Positions 1 through 15,672 are shown, counted from the first letter of the stretch. The stretch: 22,147 bases of DNA from an uncultured Kiritimatiellota bacterium (GCA_934667295.1 CAKULR010000004.1:1-22147); one strand, 5' to 3'. The notes: a model not told the origin generated them from the letters alone. Made by a program: numbers and translations.

Positions 1-20
1 CCGCCCTCGGCGCGTGGCAC
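1..20 (-). repeat. Truncated copy of the dispersed GC-rich repeat, inverted
   Basis: The first 20 bases are the exact reverse complement of 520-539, which is the left part of the repeat copy at 522-558. The copy is cut by the window edge, so its full length cannot be seen. It is in the opposite orientation to the other two copies. Confidence 0.75.
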
Positions 21-209
21 CCCAATGACAAGCGTGTTTTTGAGGTATTTTATAATTCAAACAATGTCCGAAATTGCATATATCTAGAACGAATATGGGT
101 CGCTTTGAACGCCGTACAACGGGGTCGCGCGGAAGCGACACGGCTGGTCCGGAGACGGTTGGCCCTGCGATGGCTGGCCTGGTGTACGAAAACCCCGCCT
201 ACGGGATTC

Positions 210-249
210 GGCGTGTGGTGTTCCCCGTTGGCGTGTGGTGTTCCCCGTT
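210..249. repeat. 20-bp tandem direct repeat, two exact copies
   Basis: The 20-mer GGCGTGTGGTGTTCCCCGTT occurs at 210-229 and again, without a gap or mismatch, at 230-249. A perfect duplication of this length in non-coding DNA suggests a recent slippage or duplication event. Confidence 0.9.
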
Positions 250-282
250 TTCCGTTCGGTCCTATCCCGGCCTCTCCGACCA

Positions 283-427
283 ACAGGATTTCGTCCGCAC
301 CGTAATCTTGTTTTCCTGCGTCCCCTTCCAGCCCGTAAGCCCGTAGGTATCCACCGTCCCAGCCAGCCACGCCGTGGTGGCGAAGGTACGGACACGATGC
401 AAGATTATGGTGCGGACGAAATCCTGT
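283..427. repeat. 28-nt inverted repeat with an 89-nt spacer
   Basis: Bases 283-310 and 400-427 are reverse complements over 28 positions with one mismatch (core GGTGCGGACGAAATCCTG). The 89 bases between them have no matching structure. This could be the pair of ends of a small non-autonomous element, or two oppositely oriented copies of a dispersed repeat. No flanking target duplication was identified. Confidence 0.8.
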
Positions 428-521
428 GTTCGTGTTCAGCGTGTTTACGAGCCGTTCAACGCTCAACTCAATGTTCAGTTCAATGCTCAGTTAACAATTC
501 CGCTCAAAGCCGCATTCGGGT

Positions 522-558
522 GCCACGCGCCGAGGGCGGCGCGGGTACATCGCGCGCC
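522..558 (+). repeat. Dispersed GC-rich intergenic repeat, copy A
   Basis: This 37-bp segment begins GCCACGCGCCGAGGGCGG and is repeated at 18059-18095 with a single mismatch (A at 549, T at 18086). A further part of it appears inverted at 1-20. Its right half can fold, with GGCGCG pairing to CGCGCC around a short loop. It lies outside any gene. The arrangement is like REP-type palindromic intergenic repeats, but no named family is recognised. Confidence 0.85.
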
Positions 559-642
559 GGGCCACCGCGTGCAGGGGCGATGCGTGCAAGGCCGTTATGT
601 GCCGGGATATGTATTTGACAACAAGCGGGCGGACCAGGGTAC

Positions 643-682
643 GGACGCAATAAATTGCGTCCCGCCCGATTGGGGAATCGGG
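643..682 (-). terminator. Tandem hairpins 60 nt downstream of putP
   Basis: Two perfect hairpins stand side by side. Bases 665-682 have 7-bp arms CCCGATT/AATCGGG around four bases. Bases 643-662 have 8-bp arms GGACGCAA/TTGCGTCC around four bases. Both lie downstream of the putP stop codon in its direction of transcription. No T-run follows either one, so they do not make a classical rho-independent terminator. They could protect the message end or be part of a repeat element. Confidence 0.4.
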
Positions 683-742
683 AGGGACGGTTGGGAGGGC
701 TTGTTGTTTGGGAGGGCCTTGTTATCTGGGGGAAGGCACGGC

Positions 743-2305
743 CTATTCGTCGTCGACCTTCTCGTACTCTGCGACGATTTCGGTCGCCGGCGCCTTCGTG
801 GCGAGCGAGACGACGACCGTCACGACGAACGCGAGCAGGAAGCCCGGCGCGAGCTCGTAGAGGTTGAAGATCGGATGCGCCGCCGCGTATTTCGCCGCGA
901 GGACGAACTTCCACACGAAGCACGTCGCCGCGCCCACGACCATGCCGCCCACGGCGCCCGCGAGGTTGACGCGCTTCCAGAAGAGGGCGAGGAGGATGAG
1001 CGGACCGAACGACGCGCCGAAACCCGCCCACGCGAAGCTCACCATCTTCATCACGACCTTGAAGAAGTCCGACTCCGTGTTCATCGCGAGCGCCGCCGCC
1101 ACGATCGCCACCGCCGCCACGGCGAGGCGCGAGACGAGGACGAGTTCCCGGTTCGAAGCCCCCTTCTTCACGCGCCCGTAGAGGTCGTTCGTGAAGGACG
1201 ACGCCGAGACGAGCAGCTGCGAGTCGGCCGTCGACATGATCGCCGCCATGATCGCCGAGAGGAGGACGCCCGCGAAGATGCGCGCCCACACGCCCGTATT
1301 GAAGATGCCGTTGATCATCACCATGAAGCACTTCTCGGGGTCGTTGCCGACGTCCGCGAGCGTGAGCCCCTTCTGCTTCAGGTAGAGGTGGAAGACGAGG
1401 CCGAGCACCGTCGCCGCGCCGAGGGAGATGAAGACCCACGTCATCGCGATGCGGCGCGAGCCCTTCACCTCGGCGGGGTTGTCGATGGACATGAACCGCA
1501 CGAGGATGTGCGGCATGCCGAAGTAGCCGAGCCCCCAGGCGAGGCAGCTCACAAGACCGATGAAGCCGCACGCCTTGCCCGTCGAGGCGGAGGTGAAGAG
1601 GTTCAGGAGGTTGCCGTTGATCACGTTGAGCTGGTCCACCGTCGCGGCGAAGCCGCCCGCATTGCAGACGACGACGGCCGGCACGAGGACGATCGCGACG
1701 AACATGAGAAGCCCCTGCACGAAGTCCGTCCAGCACACCGCCATGTAGCCGCCGAGGAGCGTGTAGCCCACCACCACGAGCGCGCCGATCCAGAGCGACG
1801 ACGTGTAGGAGATCGGGAACATCGTCGAGAAGAGCTTCGCGGCCGAGACGAAGCCGCTCGCCGTGTAGAAGGTGAAGAAGACGAGGATGATGAGGGCCGC
1901 CACCACGCGCGAGACGCCCGTCCGGTCGCGGAAGCGGTTCGCGATGAAGTCGGGGATCGTGATCGAGTCGCCGCAGATCTGCGAGTAGCGCCGCAGGCGG
2001 TGCGCGACGATCTTCCAGTTGAGGTACGTGCCGATCGCGAGGCCGATGCCGATCCACGCCTCGGAGAAGCCGCCGAGGAAGATCGCGCCGGGAAGCCCCA
2101 TCAGCAGCCAGCCGGACATGTCGCTCGCCTGGGCGGAGAGCGCGACGACCCACTTGTTCATCTTGCGCCCGCCGAGGAAGTAGTCCCCCATGTTCTCCTG
2201 CCGGTTGGAGAAGAGGAAGCCGATGCCGAGCATCAGGACGAGATAGACGACGAAGGAGCCGAGCACGCACCAGTCGATGGACCCGGAAACGAGTTGTGCA
2301 AACAT
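743..2305 (-). CDS. putP: Sodium:solute symporter, PutP (Na+/proline) type
   Basis: The 520-residue product is a cytoplasmic-membrane sodium/solute symporter of the SSF family, most like the proline carrier PutP. By family knowledge it imports L-proline with Na+. The diagnostic segment near residues 61-73 (SDMSGWLLMGLPG) matches the PutP signature, including the aspartate (about D62) tied to Na+ binding. About a dozen hydrophobic segments run through the chain, starting with one at residues 10-32, and the length is normal for the family (about 500). The ATG at 2305 has AAGG about 11 nt upstream. The gene starts 59 nt after queA ends; no good promoter was seen between them, so read-through from the rpoBC-queA unit is possible. 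The exact substrate is inferred from family resemblance. Confidence 0.94.
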   Translation of the reverse strand: MFAQLVSGSIDWCVLGSFVVYLVLMLGIGFLFSNRQENMGDYFLGGRKMNKWVVALSAQASDMSGWLLMGLPGAIFLGGFSEAWIGIGLAIGTYLNWKIVAHRLRRYSQICGDSITIPDFIANRFRDRTGVSRVVAALIILVFFTFYTASGFVSAAKLFSTMFPISYTSSLWIGALVVVGYTLLGGYMAVCWTDFVQGLLMFVAIVLVPAVVVCNAGGFAATVDQLNVINGNLLNLFTSASTGKACGFIGLVSCLAWGLGYFGMPHILVRFMSIDNPAEVKGSRRIAMTWVFISLGAATVLGLVFHLYLKQKGLTLADVGNDPEKCFMVMINGIFNTGVWARIFAGVLLSAIMAAIMSTADSQLLVSASSFTNDLYGRVKKGASNRELVLVSRLAVAAVAIVAAALAMNTESDFFKVVMKMVSFAWAGFGASFGPLILLALFWKRVNLAGAVGGMVVGAATCFVWKFVLAAKYAAAHPIFNLYELAPGFLLAFVVTVVVSLATKAPATEIVAEYEKVDDE

Positions 2306-2364
2306 GTTGTAACGACCTTGCCTTGTGTTGTGGAATTGAACGGTTTACGGAAAAGGATGCGGCG

Positions 2365-3468
2365 CTAGACGATCAGCATGCAGTCGCCGTAGGAGAAGAA
2401 GCGGTAGTTGGCGCGGACGGCGAGGGCGTAGGCGCAGAGCATCCGCTCGCGGCCCGCGAGGGCGCTCGTCATCATGAGGAGCGTGGACTGCGGCAGGTGG
2501 AAGTTCGTGAGCATGCAGTCGCACACCCTGAACGTGTAGGGCGGGAAGATGAAGAGGTTGCTCGCGCCGCTGCCGCCCACGACGAGCGGATCGCCGGGGG
2601 CCTTCTCGCGCGCGGCCACGGTCTCCAGCGTCCGCACGCTCGTGGAGCCGACGCAGAAGACGCGCCCGCCACGGGCCTTGCAGGCGTTGATGGCGTCCGC
2701 CGTCTCGGGGGGGACGTTGAACGCCTCGAAGTCCATCTCGTGGTCCTCGATGTTCTCCGCCTTGACGGGGCGGAAGGTGCCGGGGCCCACGTGGAGGGTG
2801 ACGGCGACGCGCCGGACGCCCTTCGCGTCGAGCGCGGCGAAGATCTCGGGGGTGAAGTGGAGGCCCGCCGTGGGGGCCGCCACGCTGCCGAGGTGCTTCG
2901 CGTAGATGGTCTGGTAGCGCGCGCGGTCGGCCATCTCCTCCTCGCGCGTGCCCGCGCGGTGGACGTAGGGCGGGACGGGCGTGTGGCCGAATTCGTCGAG
3001 GAGCGCGTTCAGCGGGCGCTCCGAGACGAACGCGCACGTCCACATCCCGCCGCCGACCCTCTTCACGAGTTCGACGCGCAGTTCGCGGTTCGGGCCGAAC
3101 ACGGCGGCCTGCCCCTCGCGCGCGGGGCGGCCGGAGCCGATCATCACGCGCCAGGACAGGACCTCGCCCGCGCGGTCGCCGCGCGCCTCCAGGGAGTCCG
3201 CATCCGTCGCGGGCGAGACCATCAGGACCTCCACCGCACCCGGCGAATCGCTCCACATGCCGAGGAGGCGCGCGGGGAAGACCTTCGTGTCGTTCACCAC
3301 GAGGAGGTCGTTCGCCGTGACGTACTCCGGGAAGTCGGCCATCCGGCGGTGCTCCACCACGCCCGTGTCGCGGTGGAGCACCATCATGCGGTCATCGCCG
3401 CGCTTCTCCGAAGGATGCTGCGCGATGAGGCGCGTGGGGAGAGGGTACCAGAACTGCTTGGTCTTCAT
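2365..3468 (-). CDS. queA: S-adenosylmethionine:tRNA ribosyltransferase-isomerase QueA
   Basis: QueA transfers and isomerises the ribosyl part of S-adenosylmethionine onto preQ1-modified tRNA, giving epoxyqueuosine in the queuosine pathway; it acts in the cytoplasm. The 367-residue protein shows the family blocks in order: VNDTKVFPARLLG near residues 57-69, APTAGLHFTPE in the middle, then TLHVGPGTFRPVK, GSTSVRTLE and TNFHLPQSTLLMM towards the C-terminus. It is slightly longer than the usual 340-355. The ATG at 3468 lies only three bases after the rpoC stop codon (TAA-GGG-ATG), so translation is probably coupled to rpoC. No other queuosine gene (tgt, queG) is in the window. Confidence 0.96.
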   Translation of the reverse strand: MKTKQFWYPLPTRLIAQHPSEKRGDDRMMVLHRDTGVVEHRRMADFPEYVTANDLLVVNDTKVFPARLLGMWSDSPGAVEVLMVSPATDADSLEARGDRAGEVLSWRVMIGSGRPAREGQAAVFGPNRELRVELVKRVGGGMWTCAFVSERPLNALLDEFGHTPVPPYVHRAGTREEEMADRARYQTIYAKHLGSVAAPTAGLHFTPEIFAALDAKGVRRVAVTLHVGPGTFRPVKAENIEDHEMDFEAFNVPPETADAINACKARGGRVFCVGSTSVRTLETVAAREKAPGDPLVVGGSGASNLFIFPPYTFRVCDCMLTNFHLPQSTLLMMTSALAGRERMLCAYALAVRANYRFFSYGDCMLIV

Positions 3469-3471
3469 CCC

Positions 3472-7848
<4,377 letters not shown>

Positions 7849-7872
7849 TCCAGCGTTCTCCTGTTCACGGAA

Positions 7873-11799
<3,927 letters not shown>

Positions 11800-11880
11800 T
11801 GGCTTACCTTTCAGTTGTGCTTCTGCACGGAAGTGAATCAAAACGAACGGATACGAAAATCAACGGTTTCGCCGCGAATG

Positions 11881-11901
11881 AAGTGTGGTAAGCGACCACT
11901 T
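11881..11901 (-). promoter_or_regulatory. Inverted repeat in the rpoB leader
   Basis: The predicted rpoB leader contains GTGGT and ACCAC facing each other across five bases, inside a wider imperfect frame (AAGTGG...CACACTT). It lies about 30 nt into the message and 80 nt before the rpoB start. It could be an operator or an RNA hairpin. With five-base arms this may be chance. Confidence 0.3.
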
Positions 11902-11933
11902 TGTTAACTGTTTCGAAGGCGAGGTGAATGGTT

Positions 11934-11942
11934 AGTATATCA
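11934..11942 (-). promoter_or_regulatory. Extended -10 promoter for rpoB-rpoC-queA
   Basis: On the minus strand the sequence TGATATACT (11942 to 11934) is a near-consensus extended -10 box. No -35 hexamer is seen at the normal distance. Transcription from it would start near 11927 and give a leader of about 128 nt before rpoB. A small hairpin (ATCCC...GGGAT, 11944-11961) sits directly upstream and may mark the end of the preceding pseudouridine synthase message; it has no T-run. Confidence 0.6.
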
Positions 11943-11995
11943 CATCCCTTCGGAGGGGGATAGGGGGAAATGCGCAAAATCGCGGCCACGGCCCG

Positions 11996-12670
11996 TCACC
12001 ACCACGCGGGCGGATCGGACGCGAACGACAGGAGCTCGCCCGTGCGCGGATGCCGGAAGGCGAGCTTCCAGGCATGGAGGCAGAGCACGTCCCCGCGCCG
12101 CCCGTGGCCGTACTTCGCGTCCCCCACGACCGGATGCCCCGCCTCCGCGAAGTGGACGCGGATCTGGTTCTTGCGTCCGCTCCCGAGCGTCACCTCGACG
12201 GGCGTGGAGGGAGGACGCCGCCCACGGGGCTTCGTCCCCGGCTCCGCCACGACCCGCCACTCCGTGCGGGCGAGCTTGCCGTATTTGGGATTCTCCACGC
12301 TCCGCACGAAGTGCCTCCCGTCTTCGCGCAGGTAGCTCTCGAAGACGCCTTCCGGCGCATCCAGCGTGCCCTCGACCCGCGCGAGGTAGACCTTCGTGGT
12401 CACCTCTTTCCAGTGGTCGCGCAGCCACGTCTGCGCGCGTTCGTTCTTCGCGACCATCATGACGCCGCTCGTCCTGCCGTCAAGGCGGTGGACCAGGTAG
12501 ACGCGCCGCGCGCTCTTCCACTGCCCCTTGCGCACATAGTCCGTCAGGGCCCCTTCCACGCTGTACGCACCGTCCACCTCCTGCGCGAGAACCCCCGCCG
12601 CCTTCTCGACGACGATGACATCTTGATCCTCATGCAGGATCCGAATCCCCGGCATCCTGTTCTTCTTCAT
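11996..12670 (-). CDS. RluA/RluD-family RNA pseudouridine synthase
   Basis: The product is a pseudouridine synthase of the RluA/RluC/RluD family, which isomerises uridines in rRNA or tRNA. Its catalytic motif HRLDGRTSG sits at residues 61-69, with the catalytic aspartate at about D64; later blocks are GRKNQIRVHF and GHPVVGDAKYG. At 224 residues it is a short form with no S4 RNA-binding domain. ATG at 12670 is chosen over the GTG at 12691 because GAGGGG lies just upstream and the protein then reaches the conserved ILHEDQDVIVVEKAAG block after ten residues; ATG at 12655 is also possible. Its target base cannot be told from sequence. It follows a tandem repeat and precedes rpoB. The sequence HRLDG, rather than HRLDR, is slightly unusual. 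Confidence 0.87.
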   Translation of the reverse strand: MKKNRMPGIRILHEDQDVIVVEKAAGVLAQEVDGAYSVEGALTDYVRKGQWKSARRVYLVHRLDGRTSGVMMVAKNERAQTWLRDHWKEVTTKVYLARVEGTLDAPEGVFESYLREDGRHFVRSVENPKYGKLARTEWRVVAEPGTKPRGRRPPSTPVEVTLGSGRKNQIRVHFAEAGHPVVGDAKYGHGRRGDVLCLHAWKLAFRHPRTGELLSFASDPPAWW

Positions 12671-12671
12671 A

Positions 12672-12752
12672 CCCCTCAACGACTTCACCACTTAACCACT
12701 TAACCACTTAACCACTTAACTACTCAACTACTTAAATTACTTAATTACTTAA
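12672..12752 (-). repeat. 8-bp tandem repeat, about ten units, consensus TTAAGTGG
   Basis: Read on the minus strand the whole gap between the chrA terminator and the pseudouridine synthase start is made of 8-base units. Two are TTAAGTAA, one TTTAAGTAG (with an extra base), one TTGAGTAG, four are exact TTAAGTGG, then TGAAGTCG and TTGAGGGG. The final unit supplies the GAGGGG that probably serves as Shine-Dalgarno for the gene at 12670. Four perfect copies at 12688-12719 suggest slippage is or was active. Confidence 0.9.
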
Positions 12753-12753
12753 A

Positions 12754-12766
12754 GCCCCGTAGGGGC
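12754..12766 (-). terminator. Short hairpin terminator after chrA
   Basis: Three bases after the chrA stop codon lies a hairpin with arms GCCCC/GGGGC around TAC. It is followed on the minus strand by TTTAAGTAATTAAG, an AT-rich but not pure T tail. The compact GC stem and position fit a weak rho-independent terminator. Confidence 0.55.
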
Positions 12767-12769
12767 GAC

Positions 12770-13990
12770 TTAGCCCCCGATTCCGACTGCGTGCGCGGCG
12801 GCGCCGAGGGCCGCGCAGAGGAAGATGGCGGACATGATCGAGAGCCGCCCCTTCACGAGCGCCCAGCCCGCAAAGACGGCGAGCGCGATCGCGAGGGGAT
12901 GGACCGTGAACGCCGCCCCGCCCGACCACGTCCAGACGCTCATGCCCGCGAACACGATCCCCGCCTTCAGCATGAGCGCGTTCGTCGCCGGCTTCACGCC
13001 CCAGAGGAGCCCCTGCACGAACCGGCTGCGCTTCCACCGCTCGATCCCCGTCAGCGCGAGCGTCAGCAGGAAGAGGGACGGCAGCAGCAGCGCGGCCGTC
13101 GCGACCGCGCCGCCGAACACGCCCCCCAGCCGGTAGCCGAAGAACGTCGCCGCGTTCACGCTCACGGGACCCGGCGTCACCTGCGTGAGCGCCATGAGGT
13201 TCGAGAACTCCTCGGTGGCGAGCTGGAGCGACGGCGCCGCCGGTCCGACGAACTCCTGCAGGTAGATCGGCACGAGCACGAAGCCGCCGCCGAAGCCGAG
13301 GAGGCCGAACTTCACGAACGTCCAGAAGATGCGTCCGCACGCGAGCGTCACCGCCGCAAGCGCGGCGAGCCCGCCGACGGCGAGGAGCATCCGGCGCGCG
13401 GGCGGCAGGGGCGCGGGCGCGATGCCGCCGGACGCATCGTCGCGGGACGGCATCGCCCCGCCACCAAACGCCCAGAGGATACCCGCCGCCATCGCCGCCA
13501 GCAGCACGGCCACCACGGTCACGCCGCATCCGACCAGCAGGGCGGACGCCACCGCCACCGTCACGTAGCCGTACGCCCCCACGACGCTCCGCCGCCAGCT
13601 CTTCACGAGCGTGCCGAACACGACGCCCGTCAACGCGGCGCGCAGCCCCAGCAGCGCGCTCTCCACCCACGGGTTCCCCACCGGCAGGAACGCATAGCCG
13701 CACGAGACACCGAGGAAGATGAGAAACGACGGCAGCGCGACGGCGACGAGCGCGACGACCGCGCCGAGGCGCCCCGCGACCTTCAGCCCCGTGTAGATCG
13801 CCGTGTTGCCCGCGATGAGGCCGGGCACCATCTGGAAGACGGGCAGGTGGTCCAGCAGTTCGCCCTCCTTCAGCCACTTGAGCCTGCGGCCGAACACCTC
13901 GTCCGCGACGACGATGATCGCGTAGCCGCCGCCCACCACGAAGAGCGAGATCTTCAGGAACTCCCAGAAGAGACTCAGGTATCTGCGCAT
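12770..13990 (-). CDS. chrA: Two-domain CHR-family (chromate-type) transporter
   Basis: The 406-residue membrane protein belongs to the CHR (ChrA) transporter family and is the long form with two homologous halves. The first half starts FLKISLFVVGGGYAIIV (about 11-27) with FQMVPGLIAGNTA after it. The second half repeats the pattern with FVKFGLLGFGGGFVLVPIY and QVTPGPVSVNAATFFGY. About ten to twelve hydrophobic segments are present. Known members export chromate; many relatives are untested, so the substrate here is inferred. ATG at 13990 is chosen because GAGGGA precedes it and the protein then starts at the conserved region; a longer frame upstream is only a shadow of the kinase gene. It starts 11 nt after the kinase stop codon and is very probably cotranscribed with it. 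Confidence 0.9.
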   Translation of the reverse strand: MRRYLSLFWEFLKISLFVVGGGYAIIVVADEVFGRRLKWLKEGELLDHLPVFQMVPGLIAGNTAIYTGLKVAGRLGAVVALVAVALPSFLIFLGVSCGYAFLPVGNPWVESALLGLRAALTGVVFGTLVKSWRRSVVGAYGYVTVAVASALLVGCGVTVVAVLLAAMAAGILWAFGGGAMPSRDDASGGIAPAPLPPARRMLLAVGGLAALAAVTLACGRIFWTFVKFGLLGFGGGFVLVPIYLQEFVGPAAPSLQLATEEFSNLMALTQVTPGPVSVNAATFFGYRLGGVFGGAVATAALLLPSLFLLTLALTGIERWKRSRFVQGLLWGVKPATNALMLKAGIVFAGMSVWTWSGGAAFTVHPLAIALAVFAGWALVKGRLSIMSAIFLCAALGAAAHAVGIGG

Positions 13991-14001
13991 GGCACGTTCC
14001 C

Positions 14002-15645
14002 TCAATACGCGAGCTGGCTGCCGCCGATCGTCTCGCGGAGGATCGAGTCGCCGGGCACGGCGTCCGCCTTCGCGAGGGTGACGTTGTGGAGGATACCGGA
14101 GAGGCGGCGCGCTTCGAGGAATGCGGCGTCCCACGGCTTCACCTGGTCGAGGAGCTGGACGGCATACGGCTTCAGAACGGCGAGCTCGTAGTCGAGGGAC
14201 GAGTTGAAGACGGCGTCCGCCCGGTTCTGGTAGGGGTAGATCCACCTGCGCTCGCCGGCGACGACGTTCGGCCAGAGGGCGAAGGTCTTGAGCGGCGAAC
14301 AGCCCCGGAAGTTGTAGTCGCGCACAAGACGCCGCAGGAGGCGCGTGTCCGTGGCGGAGAGGCGGTTGCAGGAATCGAGCACGAGCTGGGTGAGCGCGTT
14401 GAGGTAGACGCGGAACTTCAGCTCGTCCGCGACGCCACGCGTGAGGCGCGGGTTGAGCGCGTGGATGCCTTCGAGCACCACGACGCCCGAGGCGTCCATC
14501 TGCGTCTCCGCCTCGGCGTCGGAACCGTCGTGCAGGAGGAAGTCGAACTTCCGCAGATGGACCGGACGGCCGGCGAAGAGCGCGTTCAGGTCGGCGGCGA
14601 GGCGCACGGCGTCCACGGCGTCCACGGTCTCGTAGTCGAGGTTCCCGTCCGCGTCGCGCGGGTTACGCGCATCGCCCACGAAGTAGTCGTCGGTGGACAG
14701 GAGGACGGGGCGCAGGCCGTTCACGCGCAGCTGCGTGCAGCGGCGGTGGGCCGTCGTCGTCTTGCCGGCGGAGGAGGGGCCGGCGAGGAGGACGAGCCGC
14801 ACCGTCGGCTTGCGCGCCGCGATCTGGTCCGCGATGCCCGCAAGGTCCTTCGTCTGCAGGGCCTCGACGGTGCGCACGAAGACGTCGAAGCGGCGGTCCA
14901 GGATGATCTGGTTCAGGTCGCCGACCGTCTCGACGCCCGTGATGGCCGTGCGGGCGCACTGGCGGCGGAACACCTTGACGTAGGGCTCGACGTACGGAAG
15001 CGGCTCCACCACGTCCGGATTCTCGGCGGAGGAGACGTTGAGGACGAGGCCGTCGTCCACGGGCACGAGTTCGTAGGGCCCCACCGCGCCCGTGCGGGGC
15101 GCAAGCGTCGTCTGGCTGAGCGCGCGGAAGTCGCCGCAGCGGGAAAGCGGCACGACGGGCGGATTGCGGTGCCGCAGCAGGTTCACCTCGTCCACGCGGC
15201 CCAGGCCCTCGAAGAGCGCCACGGCGTCCCCGTAGGGGACGGGCTCCACGGAAATCGGGAGGTCGGCCGCCTGGAGCGCGGCCATCGCGGGGCGCAGGCG
15301 CGCCACGAGCGCCGTCGGGTCCAGCGGCTGCGCGGCCGCCCCGTCCGCGCCCCGTTCGGGTTCCAGCGTACACCAGAGCGCGGCGCCGACGGAATGCCGC
15401 ACGCGGAACGTCCCGCGCGGGAAAAGCTCGTTCGCGCACTTCGCGAGCATGAAGACGAGCGAGTTGCGGTCAACCTCGAAACCCTGCGCGTCGGCGCGCG
15501 TGAGCGGCCTCAGCGTCGGCGCGCCGATCAGCGGCGCCGCGAGCGGCACGACCATGTTGTTCGCGATGGCCGCCAAGACGGGACGCCCCGCCGCATCGGT
15601 CTTCGGCAGGGCCTCTCCAATTGTCCGCAGTTTCGTTCCTTCCAT
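14002..15645 (-). CDS. Nucleoside (uridine-type) kinase with ThrRS-like N-terminal domains
   Basis: The 547-residue protein looks like the nucleoside kinases that join a TGS-like and a threonyl-tRNA-synthetase-like N-terminal part to a C-terminal uridine kinase/phosphoribulokinase domain. Residues 20-40 resemble a TGS strand pattern, and 60-95 resemble the ThrRS second additional domain (NSLVFMLAKCANELFP). The kinase domain has the P-loop GPSSAGKTTT at 289-298 and DDYF at 319-322, followed by VVLEGIHALNP. By family knowledge it phosphorylates a nucleoside with ATP, probably uridine in salvage. ATG at 15645 is chosen because AAGGAG lies 7 nt upstream; the GTG at 15693 would start upstream of the -10 box. 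It leads an operon with the CHR transporter gene. The exact substrate is not certain. Confidence 0.86.
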   Translation of the reverse strand: MEGTKLRTIGEALPKTDAAGRPVLAAIANNMVVPLAAPLIGAPTLRPLTRADAQGFEVDRNSLVFMLAKCANELFPRGTFRVRHSVGAALWCTLEPERGADGAAAQPLDPTALVARLRPAMAALQAADLPISVEPVPYGDAVALFEGLGRVDEVNLLRHRNPPVVPLSRCGDFRALSQTTLAPRTGAVGPYELVPVDDGLVLNVSSAENPDVVEPLPYVEPYVKVFRRQCARTAITGVETVGDLNQIILDRRFDVFVRTVEALQTKDLAGIADQIAARKPTVRLVLLAGPSSAGKTTTAHRRCTQLRVNGLRPVLLSTDDYFVGDARNPRDADGNLDYETVDAVDAVRLAADLNALFAGRPVHLRKFDFLLHDGSDAEAETQMDASGVVVLEGIHALNPRLTRGVADELKFRVYLNALTQLVLDSCNRLSATDTRLLRRLVRDYNFRGCSPLKTFALWPNVVAGERRWIYPYQNRADAVFNSSLDYELAVLKPYAVQLLDQVKPWDAAFLEARRLSGILHNVTLAKADAVPGDSILRETIGGSQLAY

Positions 15646-15651
15646 CACGCT

Positions 15652-15670
15652 CTCCTTCACGTAGAAGGAG
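15652..15670 (-). promoter_or_regulatory. Perfect inverted repeat covering the kinase ribosome binding site
   Basis: On the minus strand CTCCTTC (15670-15664) and GAAGGAG (15658-15652) are exact reverse complements across TACGT. The right arm is the Shine-Dalgarno sequence of the kinase gene and the left arm begins two bases after the -10 box. It could be an operator over the transcription start or, if transcription begins early enough, an RNA hairpin hiding the ribosome binding site. Confidence 0.55.
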
Positions 15671-15672
15671 GT

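Larger units (their letters stand above)
1..742. other. Repeat-rich non-coding stretch downstream of putP
   Basis: No believable gene is seen in this 742-base stretch. The open frames on both strands overlap one another, have no ribosome binding site in a sensible place and give low-complexity Arg/Pro/Ala-rich translations. The stretch holds one cut-off and one full copy of a dispersed GC-rich repeat (1-20 and 522-558), an exact 20-bp tandem duplication (210-249), a 28-nt inverted repeat (283-310 with 400-427), a run of degenerate short repeats around 450-500, and two adjacent hairpins (643-682). It lies downstream of putP, so it may include the putP transcript end. Confidence 0.7.

Noticed and set aside
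51..56. Plus-strand TATAAT
   Set aside because: No TG extension, no -35 at a usable distance (the nearest ATGACA is 20 bases away) and no gene follows on the plus strand.
50..466. 138-codon minus-strand frame and other frames in the first 742 bases
   Set aside because: They overlap one another on both strands, cover the repeats, lack ribosome binding sites and show no known motif.
616..621. Plus-strand TTGACA
   Set aside because: It is a perfect -35 hexamer, but no -10 lies 16-18 bases away and no plus-strand gene follows.
374..2368. 664-codon plus-strand frame over putP
   Set aside because: It mirrors putP in the codon-aligned antisense frame and gives a highly charged, repetitive translation without any family resemblance.
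11800..11841. TTG start for rpoB at 11841
   Set aside because: The extra 14 residues are not like RpoB N-termini and the ATG at 11799 has a better ribosome binding site.
12672..12752. CRISPR-like array
   Set aside because: The units are 8 bases with no spacers, so this is a simple tandem repeat.
13991..14245. Longer N-terminus for the CHR transporter
   Set aside because: The extra 85 codons overlap the kinase coding region out of frame and read as a Pro/Arg-rich shadow; the ATG at 13990 with GAGGGA begins exactly at the conserved domain.
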